64,000 nt of DNA from Aulosira sp. FACHB-615 (GCF_014698045.1 NZ_JACJSE010000003.1:248001-312000); one strand, 5' to 3'. Positions 36,540 through 45,597 are shown, counted from the stretch's first letter. Program-made: numbers and translations. The notes: a model not told the origin generated them from the letters alone.

Positions 36540-37583
36540 ATGCAGCTTTATCTTGCACAGGTTTTTCCCGGTATTACAGATACTCTAGAAAATGGAGCAA
36601 CAACAGCTAAAAGTATCGCTGAAAGCTGGGATAATCAATGGGTGAATTTATTACAAAATGACACTAGTAATAACTTATATGGAGCCATCACCAATTTAGG
36701 TGTATTTTTTGCTGTTGGGACACTGTTATTTTTTATGGTGCAGTGGCTAAAAGATGTCATTTACAGTGAATATTCTCGCCCAATATCTGGGTTAATTTGG
36801 CCATTTGTAGTGGTAGTTTTATTAAGTAATCCTGGCAATGGTAGCGCACTTTCTAATTTGACTTTGGGTGTGCGGAATTTTATTAATACGGTAAATCAAC
36901 AAGTAGTCACCACCGCCGATGCTGAACAAACTTATCAGCAAGCCATTAGTATGAGTGTGGCGGAAGAAGTTGCAGGTTCCCTACTGCGTCCTTGTCAAGC
37001 ACTGACTGGTGAACAACAAACTCAATGTTTAAATAAAGCCACTGAACAAATTGATGACCTCTGGCAAGAATATAGAAATAGATACGGTAATCGAACTTGG
37101 ATAGATAGATTAGAAAATCAAGTTAATCAAATTAAATTCGGTACAGGAATTATCACCGACGCAGCATTTAACGCGCTGTTAGGCAATACAGGACAAACAA
37201 CTATTAAAAACTTTTTAATTTCATTACAATATGCTTTTCAAAATTTGCTAGAAGCTACGATGTTGCTGATAGCAGCTTTAGGCCCCATAGCAGTCGGGGC
37301 TTCATTATTACCTGTAGCTGGTAAACCTGTTTTCGCTTGGATTACCGGATTTTTAGCGGCGGGAATTGCCAAAATTTCTTTTAATATTGTGGCTGCATTA
37401 ACATCCGCAGTGATTATCAATGGCCCAGGACAAGATATTAACGCTAGTCCTGATTTAATGTGGTTTATTATCTTTTTGGGAATTTTAGCGCCGTTATTAT
37501 CGTTGTTTTTAGCTGCGGCTGGAGGGTTCGCAGTTTTCAGCGCGATTAATAATACTGAAAGTTTAGTGAGGAATAGAATATAG
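36540..37583 (+). CDS. VirB6/TrbL-like membrane protein
   Basis: A 347-residue polytopic membrane protein with at least five helices: around residues 52-70 (GVFFAVGTLLFFMVQWL), 80-100 (ISGLIWPFVVVVLL), and three to four in the last 130 residues (LLEATMLLIAALGPIAVGAS, FAWITGFLAAGIAKISFNIV, LMWFIIFLGILAPLLSLF). A hydrophilic, probably periplasmic loop with two Cys lies between. This is the plan of VirB6/TrbL, the inner-membrane channel part of type IV secretion. It starts 29 bp after the preceding gene. Confidence 0.7.
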   Translation: MQLYLAQVFPGITDTLENGATTAKSIAESWDNQWVNLLQNDTSNNLYGAITNLGVFFAVGTLLFFMVQWLKDVIYSEYSRPISGLIWPFVVVVLLSNPGNGSALSNLTLGVRNFINTVNQQVVTTADAEQTYQQAISMSVAEEVAGSLLRPCQALTGEQQTQCLNKATEQIDDLWQEYRNRYGNRTWIDRLENQVNQIKFGTGIITDAAFNALLGNTGQTTIKNFLISLQYAFQNLLEATMLLIAALGPIAVGASLLPVAGKPVFAWITGFLAAGIAKISFNIVAALTSAVIINGPGQDINASPDLMWFIIFLGILAPLLSLFLAAAGGFAVFSAINNTESLVRNRI

Positions 37584-37599
37584 CAAAAAAAGTCTGAAG

Positions 37600-37706
37600 T
37601 GTGAAGTCTGAAGTATGAAATGGAGAAACTCTTATAGTAAGGTTTTCAGCAATTTAAAGACAGACTTTCTTCCCCTACTCACCATTCCCTACTCCCTACT
37701 CCCTAG
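37600..37706. repeat. GAAGTCTGAAGT and CCCTACT repeats
   Basis: The gap after the VirB6-like gene has GTCTGAAGTGTGAAG repeats near 37602 and heptamers ACTCCCTACTCCCTA near 37688. No coding content. Confidence 0.7.
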
Positions 37707-37711
37707 ATCGT

Positions 37712-38539
37712 ATGGTCAATTTACTTAAAAAAAGACAAGCCAAACAAACAGGAAGTGTATTGACAACTTTTGCGATCGCCACTTTCAGTTTGCAAATCTT
37801 AGTGTTAATTTTATTTATTATTCAAGGTTTAAATATCCGGCAACTGAGTCTGAGAAAACCACCTAACTTTGTGCAGATGATTGATGGTAAGACACCCACA
37901 GCCACTGATGAGTTAGAACGAGACACGGAAAGCATCAGCCAATTTGTCAGTAAAACCATGACGGCTATGTTTAACTGGTCGGGAAACTTACCACCCCAAA
38001 ATATTGAAGAAGTCGCCAAACCTAAACCAGACCCAGGAATTCAAGTGCGAACTCTCAAAGGTGGTAACAGAAACGTCACCACTAGCACTTGGATAGCGAG
38101 TTTTGCAATTTCCGAAGACTTTCGTAAAGGTTTGTTAAGTGCGATCGCGGAACTTACACCCCCAGAAGTTTTTGCTAACAACTCCAGCCAAAGCATTACT
38201 GCTCAATTAGTCATTAAGCGCCTTTATCCACCCCAAAAAATTTCCCCTGGTAAATGGCGTGTCAGCATGGTAGCAGACTTAGTACAAACCAAACGTTCCG
38301 ATAATCGCCGCAAAGTTACAGCATTTAATAAAGATTTATTAGTCCGTGCAGTTGATTATTTTCCCTATCCCTTGAATGAAAACAGCACAGACTTACAAAA
38401 AGCCATATACAGCACCCGCACAGATAAATTAGAAATTTATGAAATTCGGAACTTATGTTTAATAGACGAATATAATTCCCCAGACGACCAAACCAAGCAA
38501 TGTCTCAATAATAAATCAAACAGTAATTTTCTCAGATAA
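37712..38539 (+). CDS. VirB8/TraE-like bitopic protein 1
   Basis: A 275-residue protein with a short cytoplasmic N-terminus, one membrane helix (FAIATFSLQILVLILFIIQG) and a periplasmic domain of about 220 residues. NFVQMIDGK, ISQFVSKTMTAMFNWSG and SPGKWRVSMVADLV recall the TraE/VirB8 layout, an NTF2-like domain that bridges inner and outer parts of the secretion channel. The next gene is a paralogue with the same helix position and matching VQLIDG and ITEGTWKVEMYA segments. The assignment is by topology and context. Confidence 0.6.
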   Translation: MVNLLKKRQAKQTGSVLTTFAIATFSLQILVLILFIIQGLNIRQLSLRKPPNFVQMIDGKTPTATDELERDTESISQFVSKTMTAMFNWSGNLPPQNIEEVAKPKPDPGIQVRTLKGGNRNVTTSTWIASFAISEDFRKGLLSAIAELTPPEVFANNSSQSITAQLVIKRLYPPQKISPGKWRVSMVADLVQTKRSDNRRKVTAFNKDLLVRAVDYFPYPLNENSTDLQKAIYSTRTDKLEIYEIRNLCLIDEYNSPDDQTKQCLNNKSNSNFLR

Positions 38540-38603
38540 ATTTTAGCAATAATTAAACCCCATTCTCCACTCCCTACTCCCCACTCCCACAAAAATATTA
38601 TTC

Positions 38604-39284
38604 ATGCAAATCCTCAAAACCGAAAATAAAAAAAGCAATATTCTCCCCTTATTTGCCGTCGCTACCTTTGGGTTAAATATATTTGCCTTACTGCTATTAA
38701 TGTTTCATGGGTCAATGTTACAAGCTCTGAAACAACAACTAACGCCCCAAAGTTTGGTACAACTAATAGATGGTCAAGCTGTAACAGTAGATCCTAAACC
38801 CAGCGTTGAAAGATATCCCGAAACCATTCGGCGGTTTGTTGGCGAAACCATAAGCCTGATGCTCACTTGGTCGGAACAACAACCACCGCAAACAGCCTGG
38901 GATATTAGTTCTCAGATGGTATCCAATAACATTAAACAAAAATTACTCTTAGAAATCACCAGTTTAAAATCAGGTTCACAATTTCAAACTATTAATAAAG
39001 GTAGTGAATATGTATTAGTGATTGATAGTATTTCCCAACCTACCAAAATCACAGAAGGAACCTGGAAAGTAGAAATGTATGCTCACCAATTAAGTTTTAC
39101 AAATTATGACAAACTAGGAGTGTCCAGTCCTTTTAATAAACAAATTCTCGTCCAAGTTGTTGATGAACCCTTAGCATCATTACCAGACAAACCCCTATCC
39201 TGGGATTTTGCTGCTTACCGTCTTGGCGAAGCAAGGCTACAAATTTACAATATATGTGACATAAAAGACAAAAATTGTTCTTAA
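38604..39284 (+). CDS. VirB8/TraE-like bitopic protein 2
   Basis: A 226-residue protein with one N-terminal membrane helix (LFAVATFGLNIFALLLLMF) and a periplasmic domain. It shares with the preceding protein SLVQLIDGQ, RRFVGETISLMLTWS and a late FNKQILVQVVDEP, so the pair arose by duplication. The two may form a hetero-oligomer in place of a VirB8 homo-oligomer. Heptamer repeats (CCCTACTCCCCACTCCC) fill the gap before it. The next gene starts 24 bp after its stop. Confidence 0.6.
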   Translation: MQILKTENKKSNILPLFAVATFGLNIFALLLLMFHGSMLQALKQQLTPQSLVQLIDGQAVTVDPKPSVERYPETIRRFVGETISLMLTWSEQQPPQTAWDISSQMVSNNIKQKLLLEITSLKSGSQFQTINKGSEYVLVIDSISQPTKITEGTWKVEMYAHQLSFTNYDKLGVSSPFNKQILVQVVDEPLASLPDKPLSWDFAAYRLGEARLQIYNICDIKDKNCS

Positions 39285-39308
39285 ACATTATTACCAAAGC
39301 CATATACC

Positions 39309-40886
39309 ATGACTTCATATTCCATTTCTTCAGAACTTAACCCCCAAGGGCTAACAAATCGCTCTCATTCCGATTCGCAAAAACACGCAGAATCTTCTGA
39401 TTGGGAATCAAAAATTGCCAGATTGGTAGGTTTTGAAGATGAATCAAAAACGGTGAATGTCGAAGCCACCGAAGAACCAGACATTCCCGAAGCTTTAATC
39501 GAAGAACCACAAGAAGTTAAAACCACCCAACCCCTATCATCAAATCCTTTTGCTAAATTAACTTTAGTCGGCTCTGCCACCTTAGTAGTAGTTTTGTTAG
39601 CTGGTGGCTTTTTATCGCAAATTATGAGCGGTGGTCAAAAATCGGCAACTCGTCCTGTTTCCGTTCCCACCCCAGCCGCAGCCAATACAGCACCCCGCCA
39701 GCAAGACTTACAACAACAAATCGAAGATTTAAAAACCAAATTAGCCCTATCCGAACAAGCTGATGAAGTCGCTGCATCCCAACAAAGCTTGCGAAATCCA
39801 GCCAGATTGGTTGCATCAGTAGATAGTAGACCGAGCCGTACAGCCAGAAATGTCCGCCCAGCAGTCCAAGCGCCAGCCCAGGTAGTGTATGTTCCACGTC
39901 AAGTTAATCCACCTCTAGCCAGACCTGCTGTTGTTCCACCTTTTATCCCCGAAACTCGCTCAGTTCCAGACATTCCACCACCACCACAAGCAGTTGTGAC
40001 AACTCCACCTGCGCCACCAGATCCGCTACAAGAATGGGCAAAGTTAGCTAAATTAGGCAGTTACGGTCAAGTTTCCACCACTGGAACATCGGGAGTAAAT
40101 ATTAGTCAAGTTCCCCCAGTTGACAATAACGATAGAGTTACGCCACCAGAAGTCACACCACCCCAAACCCAACCACAACCTCAAACAAGTCCTGGAATTG
40201 GTACAACCCAAACTCAAGGGCCGAAGACAGTAGCAGTTGGTACTAGTACTAAAGCCGTAGTTGCTACAGCGATTTTTGGTGAAACTACCAGAACCAGAGG
40301 TAACGCCAGAGATGATGATGATGATGATAAAAATGTCTTTGTCATTCAATTAAAACAACCTTTAAAATCCATCGACGGTCAAGTTGCGATTCCCGCAAAA
40401 ACTGAGTTATTAGCTGAAATTAAATCTCTGTCTGATCAAGGTTTGTTGCAGTTGAATGTGACCAAAATTGTCTCGCAAAAAGACGGTGTTTTAACAGAAA
40501 CAACCTTGCCCAAAAATGCGATTATTATTCGTGGTGTGAGAGGTAGACCGTTAATCGCAAATAAATTTCCTAATGCCAGTGGTGCGATCGCAAGTATGGA
40601 TTTAGGGTTATTTGTCTTGGGCGGTATTGGTAAAGCCGCAGAGTTATTTAACCGTACAGAGGCTCAAGTAGTCACAACAACTGCTACAGGTACGATTGTA
40701 AGTAACACTAATCCCAGACGTAACATTGCAGCTGGGGTATTAGAAGGTGGCTTTAACTCTGTCATTCCCCAAATTTCCCAACGAAACCAGCAAGCAATTG
40801 CCCAATTAACTCAACAAACCAATGTGTGGTTTATCTCTGCGGGTAAAGAAGTGGAAGTCTACGTCAATCAACAGTTACAGTTTTAA
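39309..40886 (+). CDS. VirB10/TrbI-like protein
   Basis: A 525-residue protein. A cytoplasmic N-terminus of about 78 residues precedes one membrane helix (LVGSATLVVVLLAGGFL). A short coiled coil (QDLQQQIEDLKTKLALSE) and a Pro-rich linker to about 315 follow. The C-terminal beta-barrel domain has VAVGTSTKAVVATAIF, VAIPAKTELLAEIKSL and a final VWFISAGKEVEVYVN. This is the full plan of VirB10/TrbI, the scaffold that spans inner and outer membrane in type IV secretion. It is the best-supported channel component here after the ATPase. An Asp run (DDDDDD) lies near 338. Confidence 0.8.
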   Translation: MTSYSISSELNPQGLTNRSHSDSQKHAESSDWESKIARLVGFEDESKTVNVEATEEPDIPEALIEEPQEVKTTQPLSSNPFAKLTLVGSATLVVVLLAGGFLSQIMSGGQKSATRPVSVPTPAAANTAPRQQDLQQQIEDLKTKLALSEQADEVAASQQSLRNPARLVASVDSRPSRTARNVRPAVQAPAQVVYVPRQVNPPLARPAVVPPFIPETRSVPDIPPPPQAVVTTPPAPPDPLQEWAKLAKLGSYGQVSTTGTSGVNISQVPPVDNNDRVTPPEVTPPQTQPQPQTSPGIGTTQTQGPKTVAVGTSTKAVVATAIFGETTRTRGNARDDDDDDKNVFVIQLKQPLKSIDGQVAIPAKTELLAEIKSLSDQGLLQLNVTKIVSQKDGVLTETTLPKNAIIIRGVRGRPLIANKFPNASGAIASMDLGLFVLGGIGKAAELFNRTEAQVVTTTATGTIVSNTNPRRNIAAGVLEGGFNSVIPQISQRNQQAIAQLTQQTNVWFISAGKEVEVYVNQQLQF

Positions 40887-40913
40887 TTTTGACTTAGTTT
40901 AGCGATCGCAGTC

Positions 40914-41468
40914 ATGAAAAATGCCAAATTTCCTCCTTTCTTCTCTCTGGCCTCCTTAATTGTTTCCACTGGAGTGATATTATTAGCTGGCCGTGCTATT
41001 GCTCAAAATACCGTTTTGCGTTCTATGCTTTCTTGTCAAGCACAAGGCTTAAGTGGTATAGAACCAACTATTACCGTATCTTATGTCCAAGGTACAAATT
41101 TAAGCTTTTTACCTGCTGGTGAAACAATTAAAAAAGTCTGGTTAAATGACCCATCACAAGTAACCATAGACTTTGATGGGCCAGTTTGTACCCAATTCGG
41201 ACAAAACCAAAATTTTAATTCTGGAGATTGTAAAAACTCTGCCGCCAATGTCATCCAAATGCGACGCATTCCCAAATTAAAAATTCCTGGACTTCCCAAC
41301 ACAGATAAAACACTGTTAACTGTAATTACTGAAGGGCAGGGCAAAAGTAAACTGTACACATTTCGCGTACTGTATACAGATTCTGACCCCGGATATCATA
41401 CCTTGGCAATTTATGGTGATGAAGCCACCACCGATAACAAATCGCCTTGTCTCAGATATCCACGCTAA
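40914..41468 (+). CDS. VirB9/TraK-like periplasmic protein
   Basis: A 184-residue secreted protein with a signal ending AGRAIAQN. The mature part is beta-rich: GTNLSFLPAGETIKKVWLND and TLLTVITEGQGKSKLYTFRV resemble the N-terminal domain of VirB9/TraK/TrbG, which pairs with VirB10 at the outer membrane. Four Cys are present (one near the mature N-terminus, two mid-domain, one at the end). The C-terminal VirB10-binding domain of VirB9 seems absent or very short, so a TraK-like or partial role is possible. It starts 28 bp after the VirB10-like gene. Confidence 0.55.
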   Translation: MKNAKFPPFFSLASLIVSTGVILLAGRAIAQNTVLRSMLSCQAQGLSGIEPTITVSYVQGTNLSFLPAGETIKKVWLNDPSQVTIDFDGPVCTQFGQNQNFNSGDCKNSAANVIQMRRIPKLKIPGLPNTDKTLLTVITEGQGKSKLYTFRVLYTDSDPGYHTLAIYGDEATTDNKSPCLRYPR

Positions 41469-41867
41469 AAACCAACACGGTTCAGATAAAAAAACAAAAT
41501 TACAACAAAACCAGCAAATGATATGGCAGGGGGCAGGTAACAGGGTGAAAAGCTTTGTGGTGTCTAAGTTTTATGATTTATCGATGTCCTAACCAACTTG
41601 GCGACTGCTATAACTTAACAAAAAACGAAAAAGTAGTTTTGGAGGGGGTTTGGGGGACGCAACCGTCACCCAATCGGGGGCTTGGGGAGCCACTGCGTTG
41701 GGCGGCTTTGCCGACTTGAAGCATGTGGCGTGGAGAATCCCCCAAATCTTGCTTACAGAAATCAACTCTCATCACCTTAACTGAACCGTATTGAGCTAAC
41801 AATAGCAAGTCAATCATGTAGAGGCCAGACACTTATCAAAATCTAGCCCCTAGCCCCTAACCCCTTT
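41469..41867. repeat. Convergent gap with GC-rich dispersed repeat
   Basis: From about 41640 to 41760 the DNA carries a GC-rich block (GGGGGACGCAACCGTCACCC, GGGGAGCCACTGCGTTGGGC, and ending in CCCCCAAAT). It looks like a dispersed cyanobacterial intergenic repeat. No coding content. The convergent genes on each side have no clear terminator. Confidence 0.5.
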
Positions 41868-43331
41868 CTATTGCTTAGACTCCCCAGGCGCAGCAGCAGG
41901 CGCAGACTCTGATGATGGTCGAGAACGACGCAGCGCATTCCGCAACTTACTAGCACTATCAGATGTAGTAGCAGAATCTGGACGACGACGGCGGCGCACC
42001 CTTGGCGCGTTATTTTCACCACTAGATGTTGTTGCTTGACTCGGACGTGATGCTGGCGCAGGAGTTTCAGTACGTGGGCGCAACCGACGACGCAACGGAG
42101 TACTTTCGGATGTAGCGGCTGCTTCTCTGATTGTTCTTCTTTCTGGGGGAACATCAACAATAGTTCCAGAAGTTAAACGCCGCCTACGTCTAGTAGTTTC
42201 GCTGGTTGTACTTTGATTAGCAGTAGCTGTCGCTTGATTTCTTTGTTCGGTTTCTCTTGCTTGTCTTTGTCGCTTACGTTCTTGGGCTTCTCGATATCTC
42301 CGGGAGCCACGAATTGCATAATCTGTAGCAATTGATACGCCTTGTCTACCACTTTCACTTGGCTTTAACTTCCAATCACGAGCTTGTCTCAGGTGGGCTT
42401 CATCTAACTCTCGATTACCACTCGAACGAGTTAATCTCACATTAGTAACATTACCTTTAGCATCAGTATCAACTGCAACCTCTACCTTGCCTTCAATACC
42501 TCTGCGTCTGGCTTGTTCGGGATACTTGTTATCGCACTGACGGCAGGCGGCACGGCCATTACCGCTACTACGATTGGTCGATGGTGGCGCTGGTGCTTCA
42601 ATTTTTGGCTGACTGGGAGCAACAGCTACTGGATTAGGATTGCTTGTACCAGTACCGTTACCGTTACCAGTTCCCGTGCCTGTACCACTGCCACTCCCAG
42701 TCCCGGTGCCAGTGCCAGTGCCTGTACCGTTACCGTTACCAATGCCAGTGCCTGTACCACTGCCACTACCAACACCAACACCACTACCACTCCCAGTTAA
42801 AATTCCCGTACTACCACTTGATCCTGAACTACCACCGTTATTAGTGCTGGTTGATTCAGATGTAGTACCAGAACCGCCGCCAGTGCCTGGAGATGTCTGA
42901 TTGGTTCTGACAGAAGTTGAAGTTTTATCTGATTGGATGGTTTGTCTGGGTTGTTGTTGAACAGGCTGAACTTGAGGCTTTTCAACAAATTTTTGGACTG
43001 GAGCAATTGCTACTGACTGTTGTTGAGGAATAACAGGCGACCTTTCAGGAATCTGAGTTTCAGACTGAGATACAACTTGATCAGGCGGCTCCTTTTTTTC
43101 TTCTATCGGAGCTTTTTCTATTTCTGATTCTGGAGTAGCTGGAGCTTCTACGATCGCTAATTCTACTGGTTCACTATCATTAGCAGGTAATCTTGCCAAA
43201 AAGTTACCTATCCCAGAACCCAGCAATGCAACATGCAACGCCAGAGAACCCACCAAACTGTAACCCAGAACAAACTTCAGAGCCTGAGCTTCTTTAGAAC
43301 GTTGCTCAATAGCAATGCTGGAAAAGCTCAT
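41868..43331 (-). CDS. TonB-like protein with basic C-terminal extension
   Basis: A 487-residue protein with one N-terminal membrane helix (FVLGYSLVGSLALHVALLG), an acidic/Pro-rich spacer and a Gly/Thr/Ser repeat region (GTGTGTGTGSGSG-like, about 177-228). A TonB C-terminal domain lies near 265-343 (YPEQARRRGIEGKVEVAVD, and DEAHLRQARDWKLKPSE). TonB normally ends there; here about 140 more residues follow with RRRRR clusters and Pro/Ser/Thr-rich stretches. TonB proteins couple the inner-membrane proton gradient to outer-membrane receptors. The ATG at 43331 has AGGTGG upstream; a GTG 12 bp earlier is less likely. It is convergent with the secretion operon. Confidence 0.8.
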   Translation of the reverse strand: MSFSSIAIEQRSKEAQALKFVLGYSLVGSLALHVALLGSGIGNFLARLPANDSEPVELAIVEAPATPESEIEKAPIEEKKEPPDQVVSQSETQIPERSPVIPQQQSVAIAPVQKFVEKPQVQPVQQQPRQTIQSDKTSTSVRTNQTSPGTGGGSGTTSESTSTNNGGSSGSSGSTGILTGSGSGVGVGSGSGTGTGIGNGNGTGTGTGTGTGSGSGTGTGTGNGNGTGTSNPNPVAVAPSQPKIEAPAPPSTNRSSGNGRAACRQCDNKYPEQARRRGIEGKVEVAVDTDAKGNVTNVRLTRSSGNRELDEAHLRQARDWKLKPSESGRQGVSIATDYAIRGSRRYREAQERKRQRQARETEQRNQATATANQSTTSETTRRRRRLTSGTIVDVPPERRTIREAAATSESTPLRRRLRPRTETPAPASRPSQATTSSGENNAPRVRRRRRPDSATTSDSASKLRNALRRSRPSSESAPAAAPGESKQ

Positions 43332-43434
43332 AGTTATTGCCACCTATTATCACTAAACTATGTCATCTTATAATGACCTCTGACAAATATCAAGCTAAAA
43401 GATTTTTGAGAAATAATGTCATTTGAGAGAGAAA

Positions 43435-43467
43435 AATAAAAAATTGGAGTAGGTAGTGCTACTCCAA
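43435..43467 (-). terminator. Rho-independent terminator after tauD-like gene
   Basis: On the minus strand, a 9-bp perfect stem (TTGGAGTAG with CTACTCCAA) and 6-nt loop is followed by TTTTTTATTTTT. It starts 37 bp beyond the dioxygenase stop. Confidence 0.9.
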
Positions 43468-43503
43468 AAAAATCACGCGGTACGGTACCTGGGAAACTCA
43501 AAT

Positions 43504-44367
43504 TTAGAAAGGACGGCTACCTGCAAGGCTAACTCGCTTCATCACGCGGCGTTCATTTGCATCAAAAGCTTGACGGTAGTGTAAGGTAGCTTGATTGTCC
43601 CAATAAACAATATCGCCGACAGACCATTTGTGTTGGTAGTAAAACTGCGGTTGATTTAAATGATCTCGTAACTGTTCGATGAGTTCTGCACCCTCTTCTG
43701 GTTCTAAACCAACAATTTCAACTTCTGTGGCGTAGTCCAAATAAAGAATTTTCTTACTGCTTTCAGGGTGTGTTCTGACCAAAGGATGGGGGAAAACAGG
43801 ACTAATTAACGGAATATTGCGGTCAAGACGATATTTGGTTTTGGGTGCGTTACGTTCCCGTAAAAATGGATTGTAGGTAATTAACTGTAAATCTGCAATT
43901 CGGCGTTTAGTTGCTTCATCCAAAGTTTCATAAGCCAAATTCAGGTTCAACCAATAAGTATCACCACCTTGGCTTGGCACTTCCAAAGCATAAAGCAACG
44001 AACCAGCAGAAGGACGCGGAGTCCAATGGTGGTCAGAATGGAAGGCTAATTCTCCCGTACCTGTATAACCACCATCAACATTAGAAACGTTAATTACTAC
44101 TGGTGTGACACCTGGTTGAGAAGCCAACACAGGAACATCATCGGGCGGAACATATAAATCGCCAAAATAATAGGCAAAATTCACCAGTTGGTCATCAGTC
44201 AACTTTTGATTTTTGAAGATTAAAATGTGGCGATCGCGCAAAGTTTGTTTCAGTTGTAAAATTACTTCCGGTGCAACAGGTTGACTCGCATCCAACCCAG
44301 TCACTACCGCACCCAAAGGTGCATCAATTGGTGTAATTTTTACTTCTGTTAACGTCAATGTTGGCAT
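43504..44367 (-). CDS. TauD/TfdA-family dioxygenase
   Basis: A 287-residue Fe(II)/2-oxoglutarate dioxygenase. The HxD iron motif is in LAFHSDHHWTPRPS and the distal His in QATLHYRQAFDANERRVMKR, whose Arg binds 2-oxoglutarate. TauD releases sulfite from taurine; TfdA relatives act on other substrates, so the exact substrate is not fixed. Its neighbours (sulfonate-binding lipoproteins, ssuD, ssuCB) favour an organosulfur compound. GAGGAG lies just before the ATG. It is last in a leftward group, with a clear terminator after it. Confidence 0.88.
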   Translation of the reverse strand: MPTLTLTEVKITPIDAPLGAVVTGLDASQPVAPEVILQLKQTLRDRHILIFKNQKLTDDQLVNFAYYFGDLYVPPDDVPVLASQPGVTPVVINVSNVDGGYTGTGELAFHSDHHWTPRPSAGSLLYALEVPSQGGDTYWLNLNLAYETLDEATKRRIADLQLITYNPFLRERNAPKTKYRLDRNIPLISPVFPHPLVRTHPESSKKILYLDYATEVEIVGLEPEEGAELIEQLRDHLNQPQFYYQHKWSVGDIVYWDNQATLHYRQAFDANERRVMKRVSLAGSRPF

Positions 44368-44403
44368 AATCTCTCCTCACGGTTGCACGAAAAATTTCTA
44401 CAA

Positions 44404-44436
44404 AATCCCCTATTCCCCACTCCCTACTCCCTATTT
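44404..44436. repeat. CCCTACT heptamers
   Basis: CCCCACTCCCTACTCCC in the 70-bp gap between the dioxygenase and the binding-protein gene. Confidence 0.7.
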
Positions 44437-44437
44437 C

Positions 44438-45535
44438 TCACTTTTTCGCCAACACATCCGCCGGAGTGATTTTGGCATATTCTTCAGGAGTTAAAAATCC
44501 GTCTCTCACATTTACTTTTTTCGGTATTTGACCTAATGCAAACCATTTATCTGCAACTTCTTGCTGTTTAGCAATCACTTGTTCGGTAATTGGTTTCAAG
44601 CCATAGTCATACTTTTCGTGCATAATTTCTAGGGTAGGCGCATCAAGCTGAGTCACTGGAGCTAGTAATTTTGCGACTTCTGCACGATTCTCCTTAGTCC
44701 AGAGTTCTGCTTTTTCTAGCTCCTCAAAAAACACTTTAATGACATCAGGATGTTTTTGATAAAACTCTCTTGTAGTTGAGTAAAAATTACCTGTATCGCG
44801 TAAACTTCCCCCATCTAAAAGTACGCGACCAACTTTCTTTTGTACGGCTCTAGTTACAAATGGTTCCCAAATAAACCAACCATCTACTTTACCTTGGCTA
44901 AATGCTACGTTAGCATCAGGTGGAGGTAAGAAAACAGACTGTACATCACTTAATTTTAATCCATTTGATTCTAAGGCTTTAACTAAAAGATAGTGACCAA
45001 TTGAGGCTTTTTGAAAAGCCACTTTTTTACCTTTCAAGTCAGCAATAGATTTCACAGGAGAATTACTTGGAACCAACAGCGAGACAGCTTTACCACTAGG
45101 TTGCGTAGTACCTAGATAGACCAGAGGTGTGCCTGCGGCTTGGGAAAATACTGGTGGTGATTCTGCGGTTGATGCAATATCAAGTCCACCCGCATTTAAA
45201 GCTTCTAACTGTTGTGGCCCCGCAGCAAATTCTGGCCATTCTACTTTAAAACCTAGTGGTTCTAATCTTTTTTCTAAATTACCTTGTCTTTCTAAAACAG
45301 CTAGTGCTGAAAGTTGTTTTGACCGCACAATTCGCACCACTTTTTTTTCAGTATTAGTGTTAGTTGGTGCGGCATTATTGGGTGCAGATGCTTGCGGTTG
45401 ATTATTATTAGATGGTGCATTACAACTAAACAGAGTCGTTGATAATGCTAAAGAATAACCGGCTACAAATAGTAGAGAACGACGGTTAATTTTGAGATGT
45501 TTCAGAAAATTAAATTTTTCGGGTGAGACTGACAT
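44438..45535 (-). CDS. Sulfonate-type ABC substrate-binding lipoprotein
   Basis: A 365-residue protein with a lipobox (STTLFSCNAP, Cys near residue 38) and an Asn/Thr-rich spacer, then a NMT1/SsuA-like binding fold: EWPEFAAGPQQLEALNAGGL, DIASTAESPPVFSQAAGTP, KGKKVAFQKASIGHYLLVKA and GKVDGWFIWEPFV. This is the pattern of aliphatic-sulfonate or taurine binding proteins. It should deliver substrate to the SsuC/SsuB pair encoded 12 kb away, as no permease is adjacent. A hairpin-forming leader sits 38 bp before its start and resembles one before the methyltransferase gene. Confidence 0.88.
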   Translation of the reverse strand: MSVSPEKFNFLKHLKINRRSLLFVAGYSLALSTTLFSCNAPSNNNQPQASAPNNAAPTNTNTEKKVVRIVRSKQLSALAVLERQGNLEKRLEPLGFKVEWPEFAAGPQQLEALNAGGLDIASTAESPPVFSQAAGTPLVYLGTTQPSGKAVSLLVPSNSPVKSIADLKGKKVAFQKASIGHYLLVKALESNGLKLSDVQSVFLPPPDANVAFSQGKVDGWFIWEPFVTRAVQKKVGRVLLDGGSLRDTGNFYSTTREFYQKHPDVIKVFFEELEKAELWTKENRAEVAKLLAPVTQLDAPTLEIMHEKYDYGLKPITEQVIAKQQEVADKWFALGQIPKKVNVRDGFLTPEEYAKITPADVLAKK

Positions 45536-45572
45536 AGTTCGCTGAGTAATGCCTGGATAAAAATTAAGAAAT

Positions 45573-45597
45573 AGGGTGGATATTAATTACCCACCCT
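45573..45597 (-). promoter_or_regulatory. Leader hairpin, copy A
   Basis: AGGGTGG and CCACCCT arms frame an AT-rich loop 38-62 bp before the binding-protein start. A near copy lies before the methyltransferase gene at a similar distance. Confidence 0.5.

Noticed and set aside
31965..41468. Integrated conjugative plasmid
   Set aside because: No relaxase, coupling protein, integrase, att-like repeat or tRNA junction was seen in the window.
42513..42900. Plus-strand repetitive frames opposite the TonB-like gene
   Set aside because: Shadows of its Gly/Thr/Ser repeat region.
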